A stretch of DNA of 64,000 nucleotides, taken from Nigrospora sphaerica (taxonomy: Eukaryota > Ascomycota > Sordariomycetes > Amphisphaeriales > Apiosporaceae). The position numbers and the translations under genes were made by a program. This document shows, piece by piece, positions 20,299 through 30,753 of this stretch; the stretch's first letter is position 1, and the number at the start of each line of letters is the position of its first letter. Below the pieces are notes generated by a model. It made no database searches. It was not told the origin of the DNA and was given only the letters and a program-made list of their open reading frames with translations. The stretch covers positions 4,340,001 to 4,404,000 of the forward strand of contig JAGVVL010000022.1 in NCBI GenBank assembly GCA_018287875.1, written 5' to 3'.

Positions 20299-21696
20299 TC
20301 ACAGACCGTCCTTGACGTACATGACGGAGCCGCTCGCGCTGCCGGGAGTGCTGCCGGAGCTGTTGCCGGCGGCGCTGGCCGAGGGGGCGCCGCCGGTGCT
20401 GGCGAGGGTGGCGAGGTCGTCGGAGACCTGGCTGGAGTGGGAGCGAGTGGCGATCTCGGCGCGGCGGGCGCGCTCGAACTCGGTGAGGAGGGTGTGGAGA
20501 ACGCCGAGGGGGAAGTCGTGGACGAAGGGGCGCAGGTGGACCGGGAACTTGTCCGACGGCTGGTCCTGGATCTCAACAATGAGGCGCGTCAGCCGCAGCA
20601 CGTGGCGCCAGCTCAGCACCCGGTCGCCCGCCAGGAAGAGCGGCATCCGCGCCTGGCTGATCTCCTCCATCAGCCACGGCCGCGTGAAGAAGGGCCGCGA
20701 GAGGAAGGCCGTCGTCGCCTGCCACGGCGCGCTGAGCGTCTCGAGGCTCGGCTGCGACTTCGGCTTCGCCTCGCCGTCGTCGTCGCCCATGGTGCCGGTC
20801 GCTGCCGCCGCCGCCAACGCCTCCGGGTCCTCCCAGATGTACCGGAACGTCTCGAACCAGGCGTGGTGGGGCGAGTAGTTCTCGGGGTGGCGGGCGCGGT
20901 CCTCGTCGCTGCCAAAGTCGCGCGGCATGGCGTCCGAGACGAAGGTGATGGTGTCGATGGCGAGGTCGCTGTTGATGTTGGGGTTGTCGGCGGTACGCGG
21001 GCCCGTCCAGCCGACGACGGCGCGGGCCTGGCGGAAGACGGCGCGCGTCACGCGCCGCCGCGTCTCCTCCTCGCGAGGGTCGTCGGGGTTGATGCAGAGG
21101 GCCTCGTGCCAGAGGCGCAGCCGCGGCGGCTCCTGCTTGGGGCCGGCCCCGAAGACGCTGCGCATGTGGCGGAGCGAGTGCCGCAGCCACGAGGGCGCCT
21201 TGGGCCCGCACTGCGGCGGCTGCAGACCGCCGCCGCCGACCTCCGAGGCCCGGCTGCTGGGCCGCGGCGCGAAGGCGCTGGGCCCCATGTAGCCGGGGTT
21301 GGCGCCGCGCGACGAGGTCCGCGACAGGGGCGACATGGGCGTCGTCGGCGACGCGGGCGTAGAGCGTCCCGGCGGCGACGACGAGGCCGACGACGACGAG
21401 ACCGGCTCGACGGGCGGCAGGAAGACGGTCCGCACGTGACGGATGGCCTCGGCCAGGTGCAGCGGGATGGCGAGGAGCTGGCCGTTGATGAGGATGGACT
21501 CGCTCTGCGTCGGGTCGCCATGCAGCGACGAGAGCCCCAGGCACTCGACGTCGTCGGTCAAGGGCACCGTCACGAGCCGGCAGACGACGGGCTCGTCGAC
21601 GCCCGACGCGGGCGCCACCTCGAGGAAGCGTACCTCATTCTTGTGCGACTTGACCGGCCGGTACGAGAGCTGGTTGCGGGGGTGACGAGTAGCCAT
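20299..21696 (-). CDS. HET-domain (heterokaryon incompatibility) protein
   Basis: This single-exon gene encodes 465 aa from the ATG at 21696. HET domains are TIR-like modules found in fungal non-self recognition and cell-death regulators. The three typical blocks can be seen. Block one is ECLGLSSLHGDPTQSESILI with NGQLLAIPLHLAEAIRHVR. Block two is LRLWHEALCINPDDPREEET, matching the usual LWIDAICINQxD with the Asp-Ala changed, then ARAVVGWTGP. Block three is RPFFTRPWLMEEISQARMP. Between blocks one and two is a Ser/Pro-rich insertion of about 85 residues (SSSSASSSPPGRSTPASP), and the C-terminus is also low complexity. No NACHT, lipase or repeat partner domain follows, so this is a stand-alone HET protein. 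Allorecognition activity is not shown; many HET-domain proteins have no known role. Confidence 0.8.
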   Translation of the reverse strand: MATRHPRNQLSYRPVKSHKNEVRFLEVAPASGVDEPVVCRLVTVPLTDDVECLGLSSLHGDPTQSESILINGQLLAIPLHLAEAIRHVRTVFLPPVEPVSSSSASSSPPGRSTPASPTTPMSPLSRTSSRGANPGYMGPSAFAPRPSSRASEVGGGGLQPPQCGPKAPSWLRHSLRHMRSVFGAGPKQEPPRLRLWHEALCINPDDPREEETRRRVTRAVFRQARAVVGWTGPRTADNPNINSDLAIDTITFVSDAMPRDFGSDEDRARHPENYSPHHAWFETFRYIWEDPEALAAAAATGTMGDDDGEAKPKSQPSLETLSAPWQATTAFLSRPFFTRPWLMEEISQARMPLFLAGDRVLSWRHVLRLTRLIVEIQDQPSDKFPVHLRPFVHDFPLGVLHTLLTEFERARRAEIATRSHSSQVSDDLATLASTGGAPSASAAGNSSGSTPGSASGSVMYVKDGL

Positions 21697-21746
21697 GGTG
21701 GCGGTGGCGGCGGCGGCCACAACGGCGGCGGTTGCTGCTATGCCTC

Positions 21747-21772
21747 CTGCTGCTGCTGCTGCTGCTGCTGCT
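21747..21772. repeat. (CTG)n microsatellite
   Basis: About nine CTG units lie just upstream of the HET-domain start codon, probably in its 5' leader. Confidence 0.85.
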
Positions 21773-22057
21773 TCTGCTGCGGCTATGCTCGTCCTGCTGC
21801 TGCCGTGTCCCTCCTGCTTCTGTTCTCAGCAGGACGGGCGTGTGTCTGTGTGTAAGTTCGGGTGTGGATGGGTAGTGTGTGGACCGTGGTTTTAGTATGT
21901 GGCTTGATTCCTACGGCAAGCGGTGCTGGGCTTTGGTCGTGCTTTCCTCGGACGGCGGCGTGTCAATGGTCCCGGCTTTTCGTTGCTGCTGGAGCCCCGT
22001 CTGTCTGTTCGTGACTCGCTTGGGCCTGTGCCTTCTATCTCTTCTCCAGTGGGTGAA

Positions 22058-22081
22058 GGAGGAGGAGGAGGAGGAGGAGGA
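22058..22081. repeat. (GGA)n microsatellite
   Basis: Eight GGA units followed by three TGA-type units. Confidence 0.85.
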
Positions 22082-22708
22082 TGATGATGACACGCCCAAA
22101 AAGTCAAGTTTGCTCGCAAAGCTCGCCGGATGGGTAAAGGAGTGTGTGTAAAGCTGGGATGTTTTCCGGGGCTGTTACGGAGGTTTGCGCTCGTCAACGA
22201 GAACCGACAACGGCGACGAGGGTGACGAAAGAATATGCCCGCTGGCCCCGACCGGGCTTATTTTCTTCTATTCCCTGGCCCTCCACTCCGGCTTCCCTCT
22301 TCCTGTCTCTATCCATACATACCCATACCTCATGTGATCTTCGGCCGGCATGCGCAGTCCAAATAACCCAGAGCCCTTGCTCGTCCCATTCGGGCACGCC
22401 GAAAATGGATGGGAACGGGCGAGCCTCGACAGGGTCGGGGGTCCAGGGGAAATTGGACGGGGGACGGGGCCAAAAAAAGAATAGAAGCTTGGTGCTCTCT
22501 CTTGCGCGCCCGCTTTCGCTACTTTACGCACTTTTGGTGGCCCTGCACACAATCATGCTAATGTATATAGATGGGGTAGGTAGGTACGTAACATGCACGG
22601 CTACGTGAGTTTTTACCCTTTGGACCGGGGAGGGGGGCTAGTACAACGCCTCCTCCCAGCCTATATACTATTAGTACGTAGCGCGCAGGCCGCACCGCTA
22701 GGGCACGT

Positions 22709-22725
22709 GGGGGGGGGGGGGGGGG
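22709..22725. repeat. 17-base G homopolymer
   Basis: An uninterrupted G run; length may be inaccurate in sequencing. Similar G or C runs are at 32760-32772, 35714-35729, 53189-53206 and 53261-53273. Confidence 0.8.
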
Positions 22726-24033
22726 AGGGAGAGGGACGATGGGGAGGGTGCGGGCGATAGATAGGCTCGATTGGCCTCTTCCGGACACATGGAACCCGTT
22801 CAGCAGGCCACGCTGATACGCCGGCGCGCGGTGAAAGGGCCACGAGGGAAGAAAGAGGAGAGGCAGCGCCGGCGAGGAACAGATGCGAGCCAACCCGACT
22901 ACAACTAGGTCGGCCGCAGAGACCACAAGCAGGCTCCAGGGCCGGCCGGTCGTCACGATCCATCCAACGGCCGTCGGCAATTGCTTTTCTGCTGACGGCT
23001 CGTCGGCCGCCGGCGTCCCTGCCCCTGCCCCCGCCCCTCTCTCTTTCTGTCACTCTGCCAGTTCGCGGCTGGGCTGACAACGGCACGCTATCGGGCGGCT
23101 CGTTTACACACAGACATGCACACGGACATACACACAGACACACACACACAGACAGAGACACTGACACGTAGGCATACTCGGTACACACACACACTTGCAC
23201 CTCACAGTCTTGCCATCCCTGGCCTGGGGAGGAGAGGGCGCGGCCGTCGTGCATTTCCCGGTCTCTGGTGGTGTTGATTGGGTCAGGCGTTGGCCGTTCT
23301 CATCTCGCCCATCCACAGCCGGCGAGTGCGCGCCCGTTTTCCGCCCGCGCCAACCCGAGGCGGCCAAACCGAACGGCAGCTTTCGGCCGGGTGGCCCCCA
23401 GGAACAAAAGCTACGTACGATGAAGGCGGTGATGGTGGAATTGGCGCCACTTTTGCCGATGTGCAGTGGCTTAGGTTGCGACATAGCAGTTGGTTTATTT
23501 CCCGCCGGGATTCGCTTGCGGGCGATGCGGAGCCCCTGCCCTTTTTTTTCCTTCTCTCCCCTTCCCTCCCCCCATCGTCGTCCGATCTGACAGCCGATGG
23601 CCGACCCTCGACATGGCTTCGCTCGGTTGCCAAGAGTCGGAAGGGGACAAGCGACAAGATACAGATAAACGAAGAGGGGAGGGGGCGAAAAAGAGATGTG
23701 GCCGCCAGTGGCAGTTTGGGCTTGCGTGGATGCGGAAAGCCGGCCGCACGAGGGGTTGTCATTGGTGCAGGCGGGCGCATGGCTGGGGTCCAACGCCGTC
23801 GAAACCTTACGGGCGAAACATGGTTGGATGGAGGGAGGTAGCATGCAGATAGATGGTGCTATGGCCTTGGTGTTGGTCGCTAGGGTATGGGAAAATAGTA
23901 CGTAGTAGTAAAGAAGCTGATGATAACCAACCCTATGATGTACAGACCCCATAAAATAGGTTACTTAACCCAGGCAAAGTACTTTGGGTCGTTCCAGCCG
24001 CCAGCCAGCGCACAGGACAAACGGGCAGGGGGG

Positions 24034-24066
24034 AGGAGAGGAGAGAGAGAGAGAGAGAGAGAGAGA
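24034..24066. repeat. (GA)n microsatellite
   Basis: A purine stretch made mostly of GA units. Confidence 0.85.
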
Positions 24067-25965
24067 CAAAGCGGCAAAAAGAGGCTCTCGGTCGGCAAAA
24101 AACCGTCCCCACGCCCATCATCATCTCCCAGGGCCGACCAGGGCCCCGGGCAAAAGCAGGGGTCACTCGTTCGCTCCAGTGGACACTGCTTGCTGCAACG
24201 CCAACAGCCAGCTTGTAACGGTGTCATGGGAAGTGCCTGTTCTGATTCGCGAGGGGTTGCACCCCTCGTAAAAGAAGAGCCCAGAGATCCATCTCGGTGA
24301 TGGATGGGATAGACAAGAGAGGGAAAGAGACGCGAGCGCCCCCGTCCATCGCTGAAGCCCCTTCCCCTCCCCTAACTAAGCCGGTGGTACATGGTAGGCT
24401 TTTCTTATTCCCCATCTCTCGTCGAATGTGACGGGCGGCATTGGGCGTTTTTCCCGCTTGCTTTTGGTCTCCCCGGCCGACAGCTGTCTTCCTTCTTTTT
24501 CCCGATGGTCCCGTCCCGACACGGATAGCCGTGGGCCGGGTGGGTGTTTTGCGGCGAGCCGCCCTCCAGGGCTGGTAGCTGGGGCCCGAAAGCTGTTGAG
24601 GCTCCAGGCGGCGTACCGCTACGGAGGCGGGGTGAAAGGGGGCCCTTTTCGGCGGACAGATAGCAGAGATAGGTAGCCCTAGCACCTAGCACCCCTGGGT
24701 CGAAATTGCAAGTACCTACCTAGCCAGCCCCAACCTTACGGCGCAGCGACCACCCCAACTACGACTACGGAAGGATGGCATGTCCACGTCCACCCATACC
24801 CGTACACACACACACAAACCCCCTCTCTATGCTCTCTCCCTTTCTCCCGCTCTCGCCGAATTGGAAAAGAAGAAAAAGAAGACGCGGCGGCGGCCCTGCG
24901 ACGGGGGTGGCCCCGTGCCCCTGCTTCTCTCCCCTTCAGCCCATCCATCCCTGTGCGTGCCTTTCGCGCGCAAGGCCCAAAGGGCTCGGCAAACGGACGG
25001 GAAGCTACCGAAACCGTACTAGTCGTACTGGTAGTGCGTTACGGTTCCTACTTGCAAAGCTGGGCAGCCTTCTCGCCATTGGACGTTGCCGTGACGTCTG
25101 ACAGTAGTTGCAGAGCTGCCGGAAAACGAACAAGTGCCCTCCCCAATTGCCGTTTCGGTCGGCGTGTGCCCCCTCCCCCTTCGCAACGGCATGGAAAAAC
25201 GGAGACGAGGTGGTATCGAGGCCGGGACTGGAATGCAGGTGCTGCGCTGGTCACGGCACATGCCGTCGCCGGGCCCCGTTTCTTCCCCCTTGACCAAATC
25301 TCAGCCTGCAGGACCCTATTTCCTTGTTGGTTTTTTTTTCCGCCCTGCGCCCTGCCCATCCATCCCACGATAGGCACGACGTTTTGCCACGCTGTCCGCC
25401 CTTTACCCCCTCTGTCCCTGCTCGTGCGTAGGGATGTTCCATGCTCGGGACGACCCCACGGCTGGGCAGGCTGACTTCTTCCACGGGGCTTCCATTGCTT
25501 CTTCGAAAAGTACCTCGATGGCCCGTCCGGCTTCTCTCCAGGGCAAGCCCTCTCTTTCTCGTCTGTCTGAATCGGCCCCCCGTATCCCAGGAAATAAGGC
25601 AGACGTCTATCGGGGGCCCGGGGAGGAGAAACACACAGACTCTCTCTATCTCTTTCTGGCCTCGTTTACCACCCCCGTCCCCTGCCTATCGCCCTCTTCT
25701 CTCATGTGACGCCTGACCCGATATCTGTCGTCACAGGGCCCCGCCCGCCTGTCAGTCAGCGACAAGGCTGTCGGTGTTGTGCCGTGCCGGACGGCGTGAA
25801 GCTGCCGGGGCGGCAAGCCCATCTCCCACGCACAGACTGCGGCTAGGTCCTAGTCCTGGTCCTGCCCGCCCCTTCTCCACGCCTCTCAGCTCCATCATGA
25901 CCTGATGCCGGAGAGAGGGCAGGGGGGGGGTGGTAGGAAGGGAGCCAGAAGGGAGGGGAAGCAAC

Positions 25966-25987
25966 AAAAAAAAAAAAAAAAAAAAAA
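25966..25987. repeat. 22-base A homopolymer
   Basis: An uninterrupted A run in otherwise GC-rich DNA. No retroelement body was found upstream, so it is not evidence of a retrocopy by itself. Confidence 0.8.
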
Positions 25988-27647
25988 CTCCCGTTGGCCA
26001 GCGTCATGCCCTGGGGCCCTGGTGTCGAGACCCGAAATCGATGGTTCGCCTGAGAAAGGCAAAAAACCGGCACTCTCTTGCCTGGTCAGCATGCGACTAT
26101 TGATTTTCCCCAGCACCAACACACACACCCACGGGGGCGCATGTAAACAGCCGGATCAGCGGTCAGCCTCTCTATCTCTTCCGCCTGCTCGACTTTACTC
26201 ATGCTGTTCGCCGTCGGCTGCTGGCCCGCCGCCCCAGACGCCCGCCCGCTCGCAATTAACCATCTTCGCTCACTGCCAGGCTTGGCCTCCCGTTCCCTGT
26301 CCATCCCATACCGCCGCCGCTCCTATCCCGAAAGAGGAGGGGGGCACAGCGGCGGCGGTGGCCTCGTAATCGGTCCAACGTAGGACGGACGACCGACTCG
26401 TACGGAAATGCGCAAAAAATGGTTTCAAGGGTCCCCCCCGCGGTGGTGGACAAAGCAGGGAAAAGAGGCACCGTTCGCTTCGGCACGTGAGGTCTTCGTT
26501 GCCAGAGGGGAGGGGGGAACCTCGTGATAGTGCGTTGAACGCCCCCGCTTCCCGGGGGGAAAACATTACAGAGAAGGGTTGGGGAGGGCGTCCGTAGTAT
26601 CCTATCTCATGGCCACTCGGGGCCCCTTGGCTACGGCCCTGGCCTTGCGGAGTAGGGTCCTTTTTCCATGGTGCCATTCTCAGGCGTTTCGCATCCCATG
26701 CCCTTGTTGGCTTGCAATTCGGCCAGTTTCTTCCTTTTCGCATGGGGCGCCGATGAACCGCACCTCTCTCGTCTATCTCTTTCCCCCTGTCCGCCCGCCC
26801 ATTGTCCCATTGCCGCGTCCGCCCGCCGCCGACCGTTGGTGCCTGCCCCCTTGTGCGAGGGGACCCCCCCATGGTGGGCTTGTGATTAATCACCTGCGCC
26901 GCCAAGACCGTTCCTCGATAGAAGGCCACTCCCTGTTATTGACCCTCCATCTCCAAATCCGGGCAAGCAGAGTAGCTCGCGGCGGGCGTACGACCGCTTT
27001 AAATCCGGACGACGGGCTCGGCGGGACCCTCCCCTGGGGGAGGGGATGGGGCGCTGATCTCGCTGCATCCATATCTATCTCCCGTCCCATGCCTTGTCGC
27101 CCGTCCCCTCCCCAGTTCGGAAAGCCGTTCATGAGAAACCCATGGCCCGCCCAGCCTCCGGAGCGGTAGAGCCACGGGCGGCCGTATCCCGGCTTCGGGC
27201 CAACCTCTTGGCCACAAAGGCAGGTCCCCCCTAATTACCAGAAGTCAGATCTCGCTTCGGGGCATCCCTCGTGTCTTTTCGCTGGCCAGACCCCACTCGG
27301 ATGATTCGAACGTAGCGAGGTGTTTGCGCTATGTCGGTGCCGTCCCGATGGCGGGACGCGGTGTGAGAAACGTCAAGCGCGGTTGGTGTTGGTGGCCAAG
27401 TTGCTTTTAGCCGTGGATATCTCTCGCTCACTCCACGCCGCTCCCCCAACATTCCATAGATTTTCCGGCCGTCACTCCGGTCCCTGGGCGTCACCAACAC
27501 TTTCCGCCACCCTGGATAGGGTCTGCCGTATTCTGCGTTGTGACTCCACGCGCACCTGAGCTGCCACGGTCTGCTTCGAGCTAGAGACGCCGTGGGCCGG
27601 GCCGACGGTCCCCAACGCCGCGCTGCAGCCCCCTCGACGAGATGAGG

Positions 27648-27760
27648 GACGGGGCCACTTGTCTGGCCTATAGTGAAAATAAGTGACGGGGGGCCACCCG
27701 TCTCGCCTGCAGCGAGAATAAACGACGGAGACCACTCGTCTTGCTTAAAGTGAAGGTATC
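27648..27760. repeat. Three imperfect 37-39 bp tandem repeats
   Basis: Units at 27648-27684, 27685-27723 and 27724-27760 each start with GACGG(G/A) and contain CCAC..GTCT.GC followed by a GTGAA or GCGAGAATAA tail. They are about 70% alike. Confidence 0.65.
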
Positions 27761-30266
27761 CTAGACCGACCGCTGGTTGGCAACCTCGGCAAGCCACCCG
27801 CCACCCAACGCTGCTCTCGCCGGGGGACACGACTCGGCCTGGGGGCGTCGTCGAGGGACCGACACAAGCTGGGCGGCCTCGTCGGCCAAGGGGCACACCC
27901 GCGCGGCTCGGGGGTACCGTATGCAGCAAACGCGGCCAGGGCCGCGGCAGATATCGTCTTCTACCCTATCCAACGGCGAATACAGGCCCGACACAATGTG
28001 CCGCCACGCCAGGCTCTTGCCCGTGGACGAGCGACGGGCCCACACGTGCGCGCGACGAGAGGGCGAGGCCGAGGGTCTGCCTCGGCCTCAGGGAGACGGC
28101 GGCGACGGCCACGGTCCTCGCAGGTCCCCGGGGGCGTTATGGGGGTACCTCGCTGCAGCCCGGGGCCGTATTGCGTTGTATCAACACGCCGGGCGCACGG
28201 CAGAGCGGCGGAGACGATCCAAGTTTAGGACAGTCGGTCCCTCCTTGGAGCTTGGGGGTTGTGGCGTTGATCCCTCCCGGAATGCCGTGTGCTTTCTCGC
28301 ACCCCCCGCGCCATGGCCGTTACCCCCCCCTTTTTCTTCTTTTTCTGGTTTTGTTTACAAACTGGCGACGATGGGGTTTGCGCAGCCAGGGCTTCGCAGC
28401 CGGCAAACGACCCCCTGAAGCCGTGCCCAGGTTTTCCTTCCGGGGCTCATCGACGCCTTCTAGACCAGTCCGCGTGCCGAACCCGAACTCCTTCCTCTCG
28501 GATCCGTCCCGGCACCGCTGTTCGGACCCAGCCATCCGAGAAAGGGAGGTCGCGCGTGCCGTAGGGCCGGGGCGCGGACCCCGGGGCCGGCCAGCCCGGG
28601 GCAGATGCCATCTCCATCCGGGAGTTCTTGGCCGCTGGAGGTGAGATATTCGTGTTAGCCCGTAGGATTGCCCTGTGATGCGGCCGCCCGTACTAGGAGG
28701 CCACGCGGGGCCCCGGACGCCGGGGCATGCGGTCGCTACGGAATCATAAGAACGGCACCCTTCAAGGGGGGTGCCCTCCATTGCAACGAGTTGCCCACAG
28801 GAGGCCAGCGGCACGGGGGACGGACCCAGGCCCGGACTTTCGGGTAGGTCGGCGCTTCATACAGCCGAGGGCAAGACCATCAACTCTTTCCCGTTGCGGG
28901 CACGTAAACGCTGGAAGCCTCGCCCCAGTTGATTGCGGAAGCGATGAGATCTTCCCGCTGACGACATCTGCGTTGGCACACCCCAGCTGGGCCGGGGGGG
29001 GTGCGCGGGCGGGTGGTTGGTTGGCCTCCGCACGAGACATCGGAACTCGCCGGGGAGTCCCAAGCCGCCGGGTCCGCTCCGTCCATCCGCGTCCTCGAGC
29101 CCTCCCCCGGGCGTACAGCCCCCGACCAGGGGAGATACCCGTTCTCGGGGCCACCAGACCAGCCGTCGACCGCTAAGAATGAGGGTCGAGAAAAGGCGAA
29201 CTTTGCCGCGCCGGAGGAAGACGGAAGGTAAAGGGGGAAGGCCTCTGCAGGGGAAGACCGGTGGACGACGCCCTGGGGAGCGCGAGAGAGATGCGGCGTG
29301 TGTTTTCGCGCAGACCCGAAGCGAATACGGGAGCAGGGTTAGCAAAACGGAAGCGGACGAGTAGGGAGGGGTTATTTCACGCTCAATGCCGGCCCGCATG
29401 GACATGGCACGTTGGGGTCTCCTTGCGACCGAACCCCCCCGAGGGGCATACGAACGGCCCGCCACGCCCGCACATCAAGCACTCGGTGGGAGGCCGACCG
29501 ATCCGCCCCACCGGCCGACATCTTTGCAGGGCTGCGGTTCCGTTGGGCCATCGTGGCACGAGGTGGTGACTAGACTATTTTCTCATTCTAGAAAACAAAA
29601 ACTTGAAAAGAAAAGTCTACGCAGAATCACACAAAGCCCGAGCTGCGACCCTCCCCCTTCTTCCCCTTCTTCAATCGGCTGTGGCCCCGTGGGACGACAG
29701 CGTGAAGGGTGTGGCGCGGCGACTTTGCCTCGTTCTTTCTTTCCCTTTCCCTTTATCGTTGGGCTCTTTCTCTTGCTCTCGCACAGCCTCCAGGAATAGT
29801 GCCTAGATATGGCACGATCCATAATCCCAGCACGTGTTTCCCTTTCATCTTTTGCCCAAACACCGCTAGCTTCTCGCCTAGAAAGCAGAGTCCCATGTCC
29901 TTGACAATGAACAGGAAAAAGAAACATCATACCTATCCCCAAGCGAACTGACCCAACGAGGGCCAACGAGATGTTGGGCGATCTAACATTATACTTCATA
30001 TTTGACCCTAAAAGAAATGGTCCACCGCGGCCGTTTCCTGCTTGTGGCTTTTTTTTTCCCCGCGAATCCAACCGTTCGTGTTGTTTTCGTTTCGTGTCAG
30101 AAGCTCGTGAGCGCCCAGGGACCGGGTTACGCAACAAATGCCAGGCCCAGCTCGCGTAATGATGAAAAAAAAAACGCTTCGCTATGCGGCGAAGGTCGGC
30201 ATCGTGAACAAACCGACCACATGGAACATATATACAAGGAAGTGGTTGCCAAACTCGAGGCGGGCC

Positions 30267-30320
30267 GTATCACCCCAGCCCACCCCATCACCTCAGCCCA
30301 CCATTCTACCTCAGCCCACC
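30267..30320 (-). repeat. Three 18-bp tandem repeats over the stop codon of the regulator gene
   Basis: On the minus strand the unit is GGTGGGCTGAGGT plus five variable bases, at 30303-30320, 30285-30302 and 30267-30284. The stop codon TAG of the upstream gene is inside the first unit; the next two units carry TGA at equivalent places. Confidence 0.8.
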
Positions 30321-30712
30321 GGAAAAGTCCATCTCGGTCGGCAGCTGATTCATGCCCAGGCTGCCATGGGTTGGTACATTGTCCGAGTTATTCCGTTGCA
30401 ATGCATGGAAGTCCCCAACGGTCCGTGGTATTTGTGGCGGCGCTTGTGGGTGCATGCTAAAGCTGTTTTGGCGCGCCGGAGGTTGGCGGTTGAGAAGGTT
30501 GCTCATCACCATGTGGTTGTAAGGCTGCGCATGCCCCGAGGCCGAGGGTGGGCCCGACGTTGCCGGATGGCCCATCGAGTTTTGGTTTAGGCCGTGATTC
30601 ATCTGCCCGTGGATGCCGTTGGCAGTTTGCATCTGACCCGTGTGCATACCGTGCGATGACTGCGCCAGGCCCTGTGGTGCCTGGAAGCCTGGCAGTTGCT
30701 GGTGCGGTGACG

Positions 30713-30753
<41 letters not shown>

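Larger units (their letters stand above)
21697..30305. other. Gene-free block of about 8.6 kb
   Basis: No reading frame on either strand looks like a protein. Long frames here (for example 22661-23254, 23104-23952, 26270-26929, 27231-27929) are Arg/Pro/Gly-rich translations of GC-rich DNA. The block begins upstream of the HET gene start and ends at the 3' side of the 30306-32707 regulator gene. It contains many homopolymers, CA, GA and CT microsatellites and a short tandem repeat listed separately. Unannotated non-coding transcripts are possible but cannot be judged from sequence. Confidence 0.5.

Noticed and set aside
23100..23200. CRISPR-like array
   Set aside because: The spaced repeats are a degenerate CA microsatellite; the organism is a fungus and no repeat-spacer structure exists.
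23104..23952. 282-codon minus-strand frame
   Set aside because: Contains the translated CA microsatellite (Cys/Val runs) and low-complexity text; not protein-like.
25966..25987. Poly-A run as a retrocopy tail
   Set aside because: No coding or LINE/SINE-like body precedes it, so a simple homopolymer is the better reading.
26270..26929. 219-codon minus-strand frame
   Set aside because: Arg/Pro/Gly-rich reading of GC-rich DNA with no recognisable motif.
27231..27929. 232-codon minus-strand frame
   Set aside because: Arg/Pro/Gly-rich, no domain, partly made of the 37-39 bp tandem repeat; no splice or start context supports it.
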